From NCBI RefSeq assembly GCF_024372725.1, contig NZ_VOUA01000027.1, forward strand, positions 1 to 54,121: a stretch of DNA of 54,121 bases, written 5' to 3'. The position numbers and the translations under genes were made by a program. Shown here one piece after another: positions 7,765 to 16,588 of the stretch. Numbering within the stretch: position 1 is the stretch's first letter; each line of letters opens with the position of its first letter. The notes under the pieces are model-generated. The model did no database searches and was not told the DNA's origin. It saw nothing but the letters and a program-made list of their open reading frames with translations. This stretch comes from Methanosarcina sp. KYL-1. Lineage in GTDB: Archaea; Halobacteriota; Methanosarcinia; Methanosarcinales; Methanosarcinaceae.

Positions 7765-8379
7765 ATGGCAAAAAGGCTGAAGGTTGCAAACCCGGCCCGC
7801 TGCATAGGCTGCTACTCCTGCATGCGGGCCTGTGCAAGGACCTGGTACAACACCATATCTTTGAAAAACAGCAGAATTAATATCCAGACAAAAGGCGGAA
7901 TCGAAACTCCTTATGCTCAAATTGTCTGCCACGCTTGCGTAGACCCCCCCTGTATGAGGGCATGTCCTATCGGGGCACTGACCAAACGAAAAGGGGGAGG
8001 AGTTAATTTCAATCGGGAGATCTGCGACGGGTGCGGAAAATGTGTTGAAGCCTGCCTGATGGGAGCAATCCACCTGGATGTGGAAAACAAAGCAGTAATC
8101 TGCAAGCACTGCGGTGTCTGCACAAAGTTTTGTCCGCATGACGTGCTTGAAATGATTGAGGTAGAAGACAGCGGAGAAGTAAAAGTAACTGATACAGGCC
8201 CTGTTAGCCCTACTGAGTCCCATAAGGAACTTTACGGTAAAAAAGAGGCTGAGGAAGGAGAAAGCGGGAAGGAAAAGGCTGAGGAAGGAGAAAGCGGGAA
8301 GGAAGAGGCTGAGGAAGAAAACGAGAAGAAAAAGGCTGAGAGAGGGAGCGGGAAAAAGGAGGCTGAGGAGGTAAAATGA
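7765..8379 (+). CDS. Polyferredoxin subunit (four [4Fe-4S] motifs) partnering an AOR-family enzyme
   Basis: A 204-residue DmsB/HycB-type iron-sulfur protein. Four cysteine groups are visible: CIGCYSCMRAC (13-23), CHACVDPPCMRACP (about 55-68), CDGCGKCVEAC (about 89-99) and CKHCGVCTKFCP (about 112-123). Residues beyond 150 are a highly charged tail built on KEEAEEGESGK-type repeats (about 27 bp per unit in DNA), with no homology expected. The stop overlaps the start of the aldehyde ferredoxin oxidoreductase gene (ATGA at 8376-8379), so the two are translationally coupled. Role: electron transfer to or from the tungsten/molybdenum enzyme, in the cytoplasm. Confidence 0.9.
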   Translation: MAKRLKVANPARCIGCYSCMRACARTWYNTISLKNSRINIQTKGGIETPYAQIVCHACVDPPCMRACPIGALTKRKGGGVNFNREICDGCGKCVEACLMGAIHLDVENKAVICKHCGVCTKFCPHDVLEMIEVEDSGEVKVTDTGPVSPTESHKELYGKKEAEEGESGKEKAEEGESGKEEAEEENEKKKAERGSGKKEAEEVK

Positions 8380-10160
8380 CAGCAGAAAAGGTAATAACGA
8401 CGACAGAAAAGTACGCCATCCCGGGCCTTACAAATGTGCTGTACCTGGACATGACCGACCGGAGCTACTCAATTGTGGACCGGCGGGACCTTTACGAAAA
8501 ATACCTTGGGGGTTCCGGGGTTGCCGTAAACCTCATGCTCGAAGAGTACAAAGAAGGCACAGGCCCCCTTGACCCGGAAATGCCTGTCATTCTCAGCACA
8601 GGCCCCCTCTCAGGCGTCTATCCGACCTGCACGAAAACAGTTGCCCTTTTCAGGTCTCCTCTAAACGGAGAACTCGGGGAGTCCTATGCCGGAGGGCACC
8701 TGGCCATGTCCATGCGTTTTGCAGGGTGCGAAACAATTGTCATCAAAGGGGCTTCCAAATACCCTCTATACGTTTCAGTCCACAATGATAAAGTCAGGTT
8801 CAGGGACGCGTCTTCGATCTGGAACCTTTCCTCTACCATTGACGTCGGGAAAATCATCCGCGATGTGGAACCCGGGGCCGGCAGGCGGAGCATTATCCGG
8901 ATAGGGCCTGCAGGAGAAAAGGGGGTCAAATACGCAAGCGTTAACGTGGACACCTACCGCCACTTCGGGCGCCTGGGGCTGGGAGCCGTTTTCGGGGCAA
9001 AGAAGTTGAAGGCGATTGTCATTTCCGGGGACCAGGAAATCCGAAGCCCCGACCACACGGCCTACAAGAAGCAGTATAAAAAGCTCTACGATACAATCGT
9101 GAAGACCGGGCTTATGGAAAAATACCACAACCTGGGGACAAGCGAAAACGTCCTGGTCTTAAACGAACTCAGAGGCCTGCCCACCCGGAACCTGCAGGGG
9201 ACTTCCTTCGAGGGGGCAGAAACAATCTCCGGGGAGCATTTTGCGGACAACTACCTGATCCGCCGGGTCTCCTGCGCCGGCTGCCCCATAGGCTGTATCC
9301 ACGTTGCCATGCTCAAGCGCCCCTTTTCAAAAGCCCACGAGTACGAGACCCTGAACATTTCCTATGATTTCGAGCTGATATATGCCCTCGGCTCAAACCT
9401 GGGAGTTGAGGACCCAAAAGCCGTGCTCGAACTCATCGACGCCTGCGAAAAAACCGGGGTTGACATAATCAGCATGGGAGTCGTGCTTGCCTGGGCAACC
9501 GAGATGCTGCAGAAAAAGAAGATCTCGACCGAAGAGACCCTGGGGCTTGAGCTGAACTGGGGAGATGCCGCAGCTTACCTCCGGGCAATCGAACTTGTGG
9601 TCCGGGCTCCAAACGAATTCTATGCAGCCCTGGGAAAGGGCGTGGTATACGCCTCAAAAAAATACGGAGGGGAAGAGTTTGCAATCCATCTGGGAGGGCT
9701 GGAAATCCCTGGCTACCATACTGGCCTTGGAAATATCCTTGGGCTCACCATGGGCGTCCGCCATTCCCACCTGGACAACGCCGGCTATTCCGCAGACCAG
9801 AAGGCCTTTAACAAAGAGATGTCGGACGAAGAAATAATCGACATGCTGATCAAAGAAGACGACCTGCGCTGCATGCTCAATTCCCTGACCATCTGTCTCT
9901 TTGCCCGAAACGTGTATACATACGAAAACGTGATTGAAGCCCTTGCAGCCATAGGGATCCGCAAAACCGAAGAGGAACTGAAAGAACTTGGCAGGGACAC
10001 GTTGAAGAAAAAATACGAACTGAAAAAGAAATTCGGCTTCAGCTTTGAAAACCTGGCCCTCCCGAAAAGGTTCTTTGAAACGGCTTCCACCACAGGAATG
10101 CTTGAGGAAGAAAGGGTGAAAAAGGCCCTGGAACTTTATAGAAAAAAAAGAGGGCTGTAA
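8376..10160 (+). CDS. Aldehyde ferredoxin oxidoreductase family protein (tungstopterin enzyme)
   Basis: 594 residues, the usual AOR length. The N-terminal domain carries the GGSGVAVNLM and GPLSG pterin-contact segments. The cluster motif C300-x2-C303-x3-C307 (CAGCPIGC) has its fourth cysteine in DDLRCMLNSLTIC near 510. The family oxidises aldehydes (or reduces acids) with ferredoxin, using a tungsten or molybdenum bis-pterin. The substrate cannot be told from sequence. The four-cluster ferredoxin upstream, coupled by ATGA, is the likely electron partner. This pairing is also seen for AOR-like subunits of larger benzoyl-CoA-reductase-type complexes, but no further subunits are present here. 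Confidence 0.92.
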   Translation: MTAEKVITTTEKYAIPGLTNVLYLDMTDRSYSIVDRRDLYEKYLGGSGVAVNLMLEEYKEGTGPLDPEMPVILSTGPLSGVYPTCTKTVALFRSPLNGELGESYAGGHLAMSMRFAGCETIVIKGASKYPLYVSVHNDKVRFRDASSIWNLSSTIDVGKIIRDVEPGAGRRSIIRIGPAGEKGVKYASVNVDTYRHFGRLGLGAVFGAKKLKAIVISGDQEIRSPDHTAYKKQYKKLYDTIVKTGLMEKYHNLGTSENVLVLNELRGLPTRNLQGTSFEGAETISGEHFADNYLIRRVSCAGCPIGCIHVAMLKRPFSKAHEYETLNISYDFELIYALGSNLGVEDPKAVLELIDACEKTGVDIISMGVVLAWATEMLQKKKISTEETLGLELNWGDAAAYLRAIELVVRAPNEFYAALGKGVVYASKKYGGEEFAIHLGGLEIPGYHTGLGNILGLTMGVRHSHLDNAGYSADQKAFNKEMSDEEIIDMLIKEDDLRCMLNSLTICLFARNVYTYENVIEALAAIGIRKTEEELKELGRDTLKKKYELKKKFGFSFENLALPKRFFETASTTGMLEEERVKKALELYRKKRGL

Positions 10161-10227
10161 CAGGGAGCTCTGAAAGAAACTCTGAAAGAAACTCTGAAAG
10201 GGCTGTTACATCTCCGAAAAGCGGTTT

Positions 10228-11802
10228 TCACTCAGTTCCTGGAGTTTCCGCATCCACAGGCGCTGGAACGCCCTGTTTTGGACTGCCCTGTTCGACTTTC
10301 CTGCTCTCGTCTTCGAGTACGCATACAGCCCCTTCCATCCCCCTGACTTTTTCGGCTACAGTTTCCCTTTTCTTCCCGACAAAGCGGTCCATAACCACGC
10401 AGGTCACGAGGTCTCCGGCAACGTTCACGGCTGTGCGGCTCATGTCAAGGATCCGGTCAACCCCCATAATAAGGGCAATTCCTGTAGTAGGGATGCCCAC
10501 GCTGCTCAGGATCATTGCAAGGATGACAATTCCCACCCCCGGAATCGAGGGGGTGCCGATAGCCGCCGCAACCGCCATTACCATAACAAGCAGCAACTGC
10601 CCGATCCCCAGGTGGATCCCGAAGACCTCGGCCAGGAAGACCGTTGCAACTCCCTGGTAAAGCGCGGTCCCGTTCATGTTGACCGTTGCCCCCAGCGGGA
10701 TTACGAACTGGGAAATGGAAGGCCTGACCCCCAGCTTTTCTTCCGCAGCCTTTATGGAAACGGGCATTACTGCCGCCGAACTTGAGGTGGAGAAAGCCAG
10801 GAGGAGGACGTCCCTTATGGACCTCAGGAACGCAAAGGGGTTTTTCCGGGCAAGGACGGAGATTATTACCAGGTTCATGCCCATCAGGAGCCCCAGGCTT
10901 GCAAGCACTGTCCCCACATAAACGGCCATGCCCACAAGGGCATCTATTCCCAGCATGATAGTAAACTTGGTCAGGAGCCCGAAAACCGCAATCGGGGCAA
11001 GAGCCATACTCCACTTCACTACAGTCATGCAGATAGCCTGCACCGAGTTAAGCAGGTGGACCACGGGAGCTGCCTGCCGTCGGCTCATGGAGACCAGGGC
11101 GACCCCGATGATGACTGCAATTATCACGACCTGCAGCATTTCCCCCTTTGCCATGGCGTCCAGGGGGTTAGCGGGGAGGAGCCCTCCGATTTTTGAAGGC
11201 AGAGTCCCCAGCGAGAAAGAAAAACTCATATCCTGTGCCCCTGCCGGGACTTCTCCAGCCATTGCAGCCTGTAACAGATCCCCGCTTATGAACCGGCCGG
11301 GCCGGATATAAAGCGCCATCCCGAGCCCGATACAGGTCGCAATGGCAGTGGTCACGACAAAGTAAGCCGCAGTTGAAAGCCCTGTTTTCTTAAGGTCGCT
11401 CATGCTCTCGCTTGAAGCAACCCCCAGGATAATGGAAGCAAGTACGAGCGGTATTACGATCATCTTCAGGAGGCCCAGGAAAATGTACCCCGGAAGGGCA
11501 ACCCATTCCCCTATAAGCTCAGCCATACCGGGTTCAACAAACCCTCCGAAAGGCCCTAGCAGCAGCCCAGCCGCAACCCCCAGCAGCATGCCGAGCAGTA
11601 TCTTGAGCCAGAGCCTCGATTCAATGAGCTCGTGCAGGTGGTGGCTCATGTTCTTAAGGGAAGGGGGATGCCTCAGGTTCACCGGGCAATAAAGACGGGT
11701 GATCCCTTCAGCGATTTCATGTGTGATTTCTTTCGTTTCCTCAGCGATTTCATGTGTGATTTCTCTGGGACCCGGGATATGGTGGTGTTTCTTTTCAGCC
11801 AT
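10228..11802 (-). CDS. Sodium/proton:dicarboxylate (glutamate/aspartate) symporter, SDF family
   Basis: A polytopic membrane transporter. Helices run from LKILLGMLLGVAAGLLLGPFGG (about residue 70) onward. The re-entrant serine-rich loop is visible as FSTSSSAAVMP. Transport motifs are NMNGTALYQG and the DRILDMSRTAVNVAGD helix, which carries the substrate and cation ligands. About 60 N-terminal residues are an unusual soluble extension containing a duplicated EITHEIAE unit (a perfect direct repeat in DNA near 11705-11770). The start at 11802 (MAEKKHHH) has GTGATC four bases upstream; an in-frame GTG at 11811 is the alternative. The C-terminal tail is hydrophilic. Monocistronic. Confidence 0.92.
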   Translation of the reverse strand: MAEKKHHHIPGPREITHEIAEETKEITHEIAEGITRLYCPVNLRHPPSLKNMSHHLHELIESRLWLKILLGMLLGVAAGLLLGPFGGFVEPGMAELIGEWVALPGYIFLGLLKMIVIPLVLASIILGVASSESMSDLKKTGLSTAAYFVVTTAIATCIGLGMALYIRPGRFISGDLLQAAMAGEVPAGAQDMSFSFSLGTLPSKIGGLLPANPLDAMAKGEMLQVVIIAVIIGVALVSMSRRQAAPVVHLLNSVQAICMTVVKWSMALAPIAVFGLLTKFTIMLGIDALVGMAVYVGTVLASLGLLMGMNLVIISVLARKNPFAFLRSIRDVLLLAFSTSSSAAVMPVSIKAAEEKLGVRPSISQFVIPLGATVNMNGTALYQGVATVFLAEVFGIHLGIGQLLLVMVMAVAAAIGTPSIPGVGIVILAMILSSVGIPTTGIALIMGVDRILDMSRTAVNVAGDLVTCVVMDRFVGKKRETVAEKVRGMEGAVCVLEDESRKVEQGSPKQGVPAPVDAETPGTE

Positions 11803-11967
11803 TGGGATCACGTAAAAAACCGGTTCGATTTCAAAATTTATATTCTGTTATTAGAAATTTATTTCAATCTTATTTTTACTTTCTTATTTACCTGCATAAT
11901 AATGCAGAAAATATAAAAAATAAGTTTTGTATGTAAAACGAAACAGGTCGAACTTTGAAGATAATAA

Positions 11968-12019
11968 ATTCGCAGAGGATACATTTATTCGCAGAGGATA
12001 CATTTATTCGCAGAGGATA
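11968..12019. repeat. 19-bp tandem repeat, about 2.7 copies
   Basis: Unit ATTCGCAGAGGATACATTT, period 19, starting at 11968, 11987 and 12006. It sits 70-120 bp upstream of the lipoprotein start and so is in its promoter region. The rest of 11812-12090 is AT-rich and holds no gene. Confidence 0.85.
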
Positions 12020-12090
12020 AATCCGTAGAATAGGAAGCCTGCAGGTGATTATTTATGGAATCAGCCCTTTGTTTTCAAGGGTGTTGAAGG

Positions 12091-12486
12091 ATGAAAATCG
12101 GGTTCTTAACATTTCTGCTGGTTCTTATGGCAGTAATGGTCACATTTTCAGGATGTACGGAGATCAGGAAAGTTGACCCACTCCAGTTTTATCTGTCAAA
12201 TAAGGGGATTGAAGCCCATGAGGTCACCGTAGAAATCCTTGATGCCGAAAATGTTTCGATATTCAGCGAGACTTATGAACTTGATCCTGAAGAAAAAGTG
12301 CATACAGAAGGAATTGAAGTTGAACTCGGGACTTACACGTATGTCCTGACCCTTGATGGAAATGTAACAAGAACCTATGAAGCAAAGGCTGACTATGCGG
12401 AAGACGTCAGCTCATCGGAAATTTTGTACATAGAAGTCACTGATAACCTTTCAAATCCTTTTGAGATAAGTGTCGCAGTGGCCTGA
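12091..12486 (+). CDS. Small exported lipoprotein of unknown function
   Basis: 131 residues. The N-terminal signal has a hydrophobic core (FLTFLLVLMAVMVTF) and a lipobox ending at C22 (FSGC), so it is predicted to be lipid-anchored on the outer face of the membrane. The mature part is beta-rich and acidic with two or three N-x-S/T sequons. It resembles the Ig-like CARDB-type folds of archaeal surface proteins (HEVTVEILDAENVSIF), though I cannot assign a family. The start is supported by GTTGAAGG just upstream. It converges with a TrmB-type regulator on the other strand. Confidence 0.75.
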   Translation: MKIGFLTFLLVLMAVMVTFSGCTEIRKVDPLQFYLSNKGIEAHEVTVEILDAENVSIFSETYELDPEEKVHTEGIEVELGTYTYVLTLDGNVTRTYEAKADYAEDVSSSEILYIEVTDNLSNPFEISVAVA

Positions 12487-12529
12487 TTCAAGTGCCCGGA
12501 TGGTTACTACACTTTAAGTATTCTATCCT

Positions 12530-12871
12530 TTATGCTTCGGAAATAACTGCTTCATCACCGGGGCCTAAAGCATGGAGTTCCAAGAAAACCTCATCAAGAG
12601 AAAGCATAAAGTCCTCCCTGATTCTTGAGGTCAGCTCCTCAGGAGAGATACGGCTGAAGAGTGTAGGGTTCCCGCCAATGGTCCGTATATACCCTTTCTT
12701 TGCCATTCTCCCGAGGACCTTATACACTTTGGACCTGGGAACACCGCTCGCTTCAAAAATCTCCCTTGCAGTCGCTTCTTTCAAACCTGCAAGGGCAGCG
12801 TAGGTTCGGGCTTCGTTTTCCGTAAAACCGAGGTTCTGCAGGTTTGTAATGAGTTTCAGAGTCATTCTCAT
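12530..12871 (-). CDS. TrmB-family HTH transcriptional regulator (short form)
   Basis: 113 residues. The N-terminal winged helix matches the TrmB pattern: LQNLGFTENEARTYAALAGL, then AREIFEASGVPRSKVYKVL as the recognition helix and a wing at RTIGGNPTLFSR. It lacks the C-terminal sugar-binding domain of full TrmB proteins; only a short helix (SLDEVFLELHAL) follows. It is therefore a DNA-binding regulator of unknown signal. M3 at 12865 is an alternative start. It could control itself or the convergent or adjacent genes; the sequence does not tell which. Confidence 0.85.
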   Translation of the reverse strand: MRMTLKLITNLQNLGFTENEARTYAALAGLKEATAREIFEASGVPRSKVYKVLGRMAKKGYIRTIGGNPTLFSRISPEELTSRIREDFMLSLDEVFLELHALGPGDEAVISEA

Positions 12872-13080
12872 TCCTCCTTCTATTCCTCTTTCTCATTCCT
12901 CGATGAGAAAGCTAATTAAAGGTCTCTTCAAAAATATTGGGGGCAAAAGCCCTTGCCCTCCAAAAAACATGATTCCTTAGTATAACACAAATTCCTTAGT
13001 TTTGGCAACTCTTCATATTTTTACCATTTGCGGAACATTCAAAGTTCCGATGCTGGTTTTACTCTTTCATGCACACTACT

Positions 13081-14670
13081 CTATCGTAAATATGCCCGTT
13101 CCCCCGCTACCCAGGTTTCGGCAACAACAGGAGGATCTTTCGGGTCAAGGCTGCCCTCAAGGATGATGAGGTCCGCAACCATACCTTTTTTCAGCATTCC
13201 GCGTTCTTTCTCCTGCCCGCCGGTGTAGGCTCCCCCTGCTGTGTACATCCAGAGCCACTTCTCAAAAGGAAGCACCTGATCAGGAAAGATAACATTGCCT
13301 GCTACGTCGCTCATAGTTGAACCCATGACAGAACCCTGAATAGGGTCACGAGCATCCATAAATCCCCCGGGATCGTCACTGCTGGAAGCCACAGTTACTC
13401 CGCCCTTCACAAGGTCGCCGTAGGCATACCACTTTCCATCATCCAGCACAACCTGTTTTGTATTTTGCGCCCTCGACAGAAACTGAGGCTGGATACATGC
13501 ACACCCGCCCATGGCAGCAAGGCGTTTTATCTGCAGTTCGTTTATGAGAGTTACATGTTCCAGGCGCGGGCGTATTTCAAATCCTGCTGGAGCCCGAAGA
13601 GCAGCATTTTCAAATGCCGTAAGTACCGCATCGGTTGTTGCGTTCCCAAAAGAATGGACGCATACCCGGAAGCCCTTTTCTGTCGCTGCAAAGAGCATTT
13701 CCTCAAAATCATCCCGGTATCTACCGCTGTTTATAGTCTGCCCTCCGATTTTTAGAGAAAAGGCCACTGTTTCTGCTGTTGCACCGTCAGCGAATAATTT
13801 GACAGGACCCACACGCAGCCTTTCATCGCCCGTTCCGGTGACCGGCCCCTGAAGCCGATGGCCCAGCCGGTTATCAAGAAGAGTCTCTCCGTGCGGCATC
13901 ATAAGCACTGAAACAGGAAGCCGCCCTTCAGCGTGGAGCTTTTTATATGCCGCTTCAGCATCTGGTGTGACTCCGGGATCGTGGACAGCGGTGATTCCGA
14001 ACTGGAGGAGATCTTTAGCACGCGCCTCGATGAGGTCTGCAAGCGTACCGGTGTCAGTTTCCATTACCAGTTTGAACGCAGGAACCTGAGCAGACTCAAC
14101 AAGCACTCCAGTTGGTGTCCCGTCACTTTCCCGGAGAATAATCCCGCAGCGTGGGTCAGGAGTAGATTGGTTGATACCCAGAAGTTCCAGTGCCCGGGTA
14201 TTTACTACGCTCTGATGGAAGGTGGCCTGGATGAGAAGGACCGGCCTGTCAGAGCTGACTTCATCAAGATCTTTTTTAGTCAGGTCAACCCCCCCCATCC
14301 TGCCATCAAACCAGCCGAAACCGACAATCCATTCTTTTCCCGGTTCTTTTCGGGCTTGCTTTTGAACAGCTTCCAGTATGGCTTCCTTTTTCGCTAAGCC
14401 TATCAGGTTTGCCCAGGCAGGGAAAAAGCAGCCGAATGAGGACAGGTGGTTATGGGAATCTATGAAAGCAGGAAGTAAAACCCGGCCTTTCAGGTCGTAA
14501 ATTTCTGCATCGGGAAAAGATTTCAGGATACTGCTGTCACCAACTGCAGCAATGCGGTCTCCACTGATAACTACGGCCTCTACATATTTTTGTTCGGAGT
14601 CCATGGTGAGTATCCGGCCGCCTGTGAATGCAATAGTTGAATTGTTTTTTACGTCAATGGTGTTTTCCAT
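13081..14670 (-). CDS. Amidohydrolase family 3 protein (YtcJ-like)
   Basis: 529-residue metal-dependent hydrolase. The first metal motif is H73-x-H75 (IDSHNHLSSFG), preceded by the family signature LKGRVLLPAFID. Later metal or active-site histidines lie in RVCVHSFGNATTD and RPRLEHVTLI, with SSDDPGG near the end. Family members hydrolyse amide or C-N bonds; the YtcJ branch is of mostly unknown substrate. It lies 78 bp downstream of a methyltransferase gene on the same strand, so co-transcription is likely. Cytoplasmic. Confidence 0.88.
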   Translation of the reverse strand: MENTIDVKNNSTIAFTGGRILTMDSEQKYVEAVVISGDRIAAVGDSSILKSFPDAEIYDLKGRVLLPAFIDSHNHLSSFGCFFPAWANLIGLAKKEAILEAVQKQARKEPGKEWIVGFGWFDGRMGGVDLTKKDLDEVSSDRPVLLIQATFHQSVVNTRALELLGINQSTPDPRCGIILRESDGTPTGVLVESAQVPAFKLVMETDTGTLADLIEARAKDLLQFGITAVHDPGVTPDAEAAYKKLHAEGRLPVSVLMMPHGETLLDNRLGHRLQGPVTGTGDERLRVGPVKLFADGATAETVAFSLKIGGQTINSGRYRDDFEEMLFAATEKGFRVCVHSFGNATTDAVLTAFENAALRAPAGFEIRPRLEHVTLINELQIKRLAAMGGCACIQPQFLSRAQNTKQVVLDDGKWYAYGDLVKGGVTVASSSDDPGGFMDARDPIQGSVMGSTMSDVAGNVIFPDQVLPFEKWLWMYTAGGAYTGGQEKERGMLKKGMVADLIILEGSLDPKDPPVVAETWVAGERAYLR

Positions 14671-14748
14671 AATTCATCTCCTAAAAGTCTCATTTTATTG
14701 TTTATAGATCCAGCAACAGATGATCTGGTCTTAACAGATGATTGGGTC

Positions 14749-15684
14749 TTACTTCACTACTGCATGGGCGAAATATGACAGGCAGCATACTGGCCGGCTT
14801 TCATTGATCCCATGGAAATAGGCTTTCTTATAATCCTCACTGGTTACATTGCAAGCATGGGAAAACCCCCGCTGGGCAAGGAATGACTCTAACATTCCTT
14901 CCTTGATGCCGAATTTATAAGGCTCTCCCTGTTTTGCCATGTCTTTTGTAGCATTCTTAATTTCATTCTGGTCGCATGCCGTACACTGCACGCCGCATAT
15001 TCCATCTGTCCTGTCAATACTGGATTCGTGGACATAATCGAAGATGATGGCACTCCCTATGCCCGAATTTTTTGCAATAAAGGACAGAATCCCGTCAACG
15101 GTTTTCAGCGGGAGGTAGTAGATGAGTCCTTCCATTATGAAAACGGTCTTCTGCGACTTTTCGTATCCGTGTTCTATCAGTTGCTGACCAAAGTTTCCGG
15201 CCTCAAAATCAACCGAAACATACTCGACGTGATCCGGAAGTGAGCCGAAGATATCTTTGATCTTCTCCATTTTCACGCTTTGAGTTCCGGGATGGTCGAT
15301 CTCAAAAACCCTGACCTTACCCCTGAGTCCTTCGATTCGGTATGCTCTGGTATCGTACCCTGCACCCAGGATAACCAGCTGGCAAACCCCATTATCAATA
15401 GCCCTGTTTACAAAATCATCAAAATATCTGACTCTTGCTGAAAGTGAGTTATGCACTCCGGGGAACGGGGTCCTGGATGGGTCACGAGCTGCCATTTTCA
15501 TGAACATCAAATACTGCTGGCTAAGAAATCGGACAGCGTACGGGTCATAACAGATGCGTTCGCCCTCCGGCTTGAGAGATTCGAGAGCTCTGACAAAAGC
15601 TACGTTCTCGGCTGTAACACTTGATCCTTTTTTCTTCTCGCCAGTTTCAAGAATTTTGTTTTCGGTGTTTTCCGGTTTTTCCAT
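14749..15684 (-). CDS. SAM-dependent methyltransferase, leucine-carboxyl-methyltransferase/TIGR00027 family
   Basis: 311 residues. The family signature GAGYDTRAYRI (108-118) is the SAM-binding motif I, followed by the acidic VFEIDHPGTQSVK. Upstream is YDPYAVRFL, typical of this family. The substrate is not predictable; bacterial relatives act on polyketides and small acids. It is divergent from a TetR regulator, with palindromic sites in the shared 195-bp gap, and is followed by the amidohydrolase. I infer a TetR-controlled methyltransferase-amidohydrolase unit. Confidence 0.85.
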   Translation of the reverse strand: MEKPENTENKILETGEKKKGSSVTAENVAFVRALESLKPEGERICYDPYAVRFLSQQYLMFMKMAARDPSRTPFPGVHNSLSARVRYFDDFVNRAIDNGVCQLVILGAGYDTRAYRIEGLRGKVRVFEIDHPGTQSVKMEKIKDIFGSLPDHVEYVSVDFEAGNFGQQLIEHGYEKSQKTVFIMEGLIYYLPLKTVDGILSFIAKNSGIGSAIIFDYVHESSIDRTDGICGVQCTACDQNEIKNATKDMAKQGEPYKFGIKEGMLESFLAQRGFSHACNVTSEDYKKAYFHGINESRPVCCLSYFAHAVVK

Positions 15685-15803
15685 AATATCTCATCCTTCA
15701 GGACCTGCTTCTTCTTTTCTTGATCCTGATTTTCCCAAATTTTCATCTTTTTCTTCATAGTTGACCGGTCCATAGTATCAATAATACTTGATAGTAGTTA
15801 AAG

Positions 15804-15835
15804 TTACTCACTAGTAATTTTAGTACTTCATTGGT
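15804..15835. promoter_or_regulatory. Candidate TetR operators between the divergent genes
   Basis: A perfect 14-bp palindrome TTACT-CACT-AGTAA (15804-15817) is followed by a looser TACT-n6-GGTA copy (around 15822-15834). The site lies 45-76 bp upstream of the TetR TTG start. Location and symmetry suggest it is the regulator's own binding site; this is inference. Confidence 0.45.
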
Positions 15836-15879
15836 AAGTTATATAAGAGTTGAAACTAAAGTCTGAGAAGGTGATTGTG

Positions 15880-16542
15880 TTGTCGAAGATGCTTCCTGAG
15901 TACAGGGAAGAGGCAAAAAAAAGAATTGTTGAAGCAGGGCTGGAGGTAATGTATGAAAAAGGGTACTGTAACACCACAATGGAAGATATAGCCCGCCGCC
16001 TTGATGTCAGCAAACCCGCCCTTTACCGCTATTTTAAGAATAAGGATGAACTGGTTATAGAAAGCGCAAATTACCTTCAGAAACAATACCGTGGGATAAA
16101 AACAACCCGAAACTCCGATACATGTCCCGTTGACACATGGATAGAAATTTTTGACCAGGTAATGTCACCTGACATTAAAGTACAGGCACTATACTTAGAA
16201 ATCCTCGGGATGACAGCACACAAACCTGAAGTCCAGAAAAGGTCGATCGAAGGCATGAAGCGCGGAATTGAAGAGCCAGCCCTAGAAATTGCAGAACAAC
16301 AGCAAAAAGGCGTAATCCCCTCCGGGACCGATCCGCGTACCATTGCAGTTGCTCTCGTGTCGTTATTCAATGGGATGAGGGTTCTTATTCTTCTTGGCGT
16401 TGATTGGGATGAGGTCCGTTCTCGCTGGATCGAGATAGTCCTGAATTTATTCGGGATAACGGGAGAGAGAAAACAGGCAGGGTGTCCCAGGGATTGTAAA
16501 CGATTTGAGGACTGCCATAGTGTTTCAGGAAGTTCCAGGTAA
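15880..16542 (+). CDS. TetR-family transcriptional regulator
   Basis: About 220 residues from a TTG at 15880 placed five bases after the ribosome site GAAGGTGA; the frame is open to an unlikely TTG at 15850. The N-terminal helix-turn-helix is classical: AKKRIVEAGLEVMYEKGYCNTTMEDIARRLDVSK, then PALYRYFKNKDELV. The C-terminal domain is the usual variable ligand-binding helical bundle and ends in a cysteine-containing tail (GCPRDCKRFEDCHS). Divergent from the methyltransferase at 14749-15684, which it probably controls together with itself. Confidence 0.88.
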   Translation: MSKMLPEYREEAKKRIVEAGLEVMYEKGYCNTTMEDIARRLDVSKPALYRYFKNKDELVIESANYLQKQYRGIKTTRNSDTCPVDTWIEIFDQVMSPDIKVQALYLEILGMTAHKPEVQKRSIEGMKRGIEEPALEIAEQQQKGVIPSGTDPRTIAVALVSLFNGMRVLILLGVDWDEVRSRWIEIVLNLFGITGERKQAGCPRDCKRFEDCHSVSGSSR

Positions 16543-16588
16543 AATTTAAAACAGGAAAAAAGAGTGGGGTTTGGAACAATTCGTTTAC

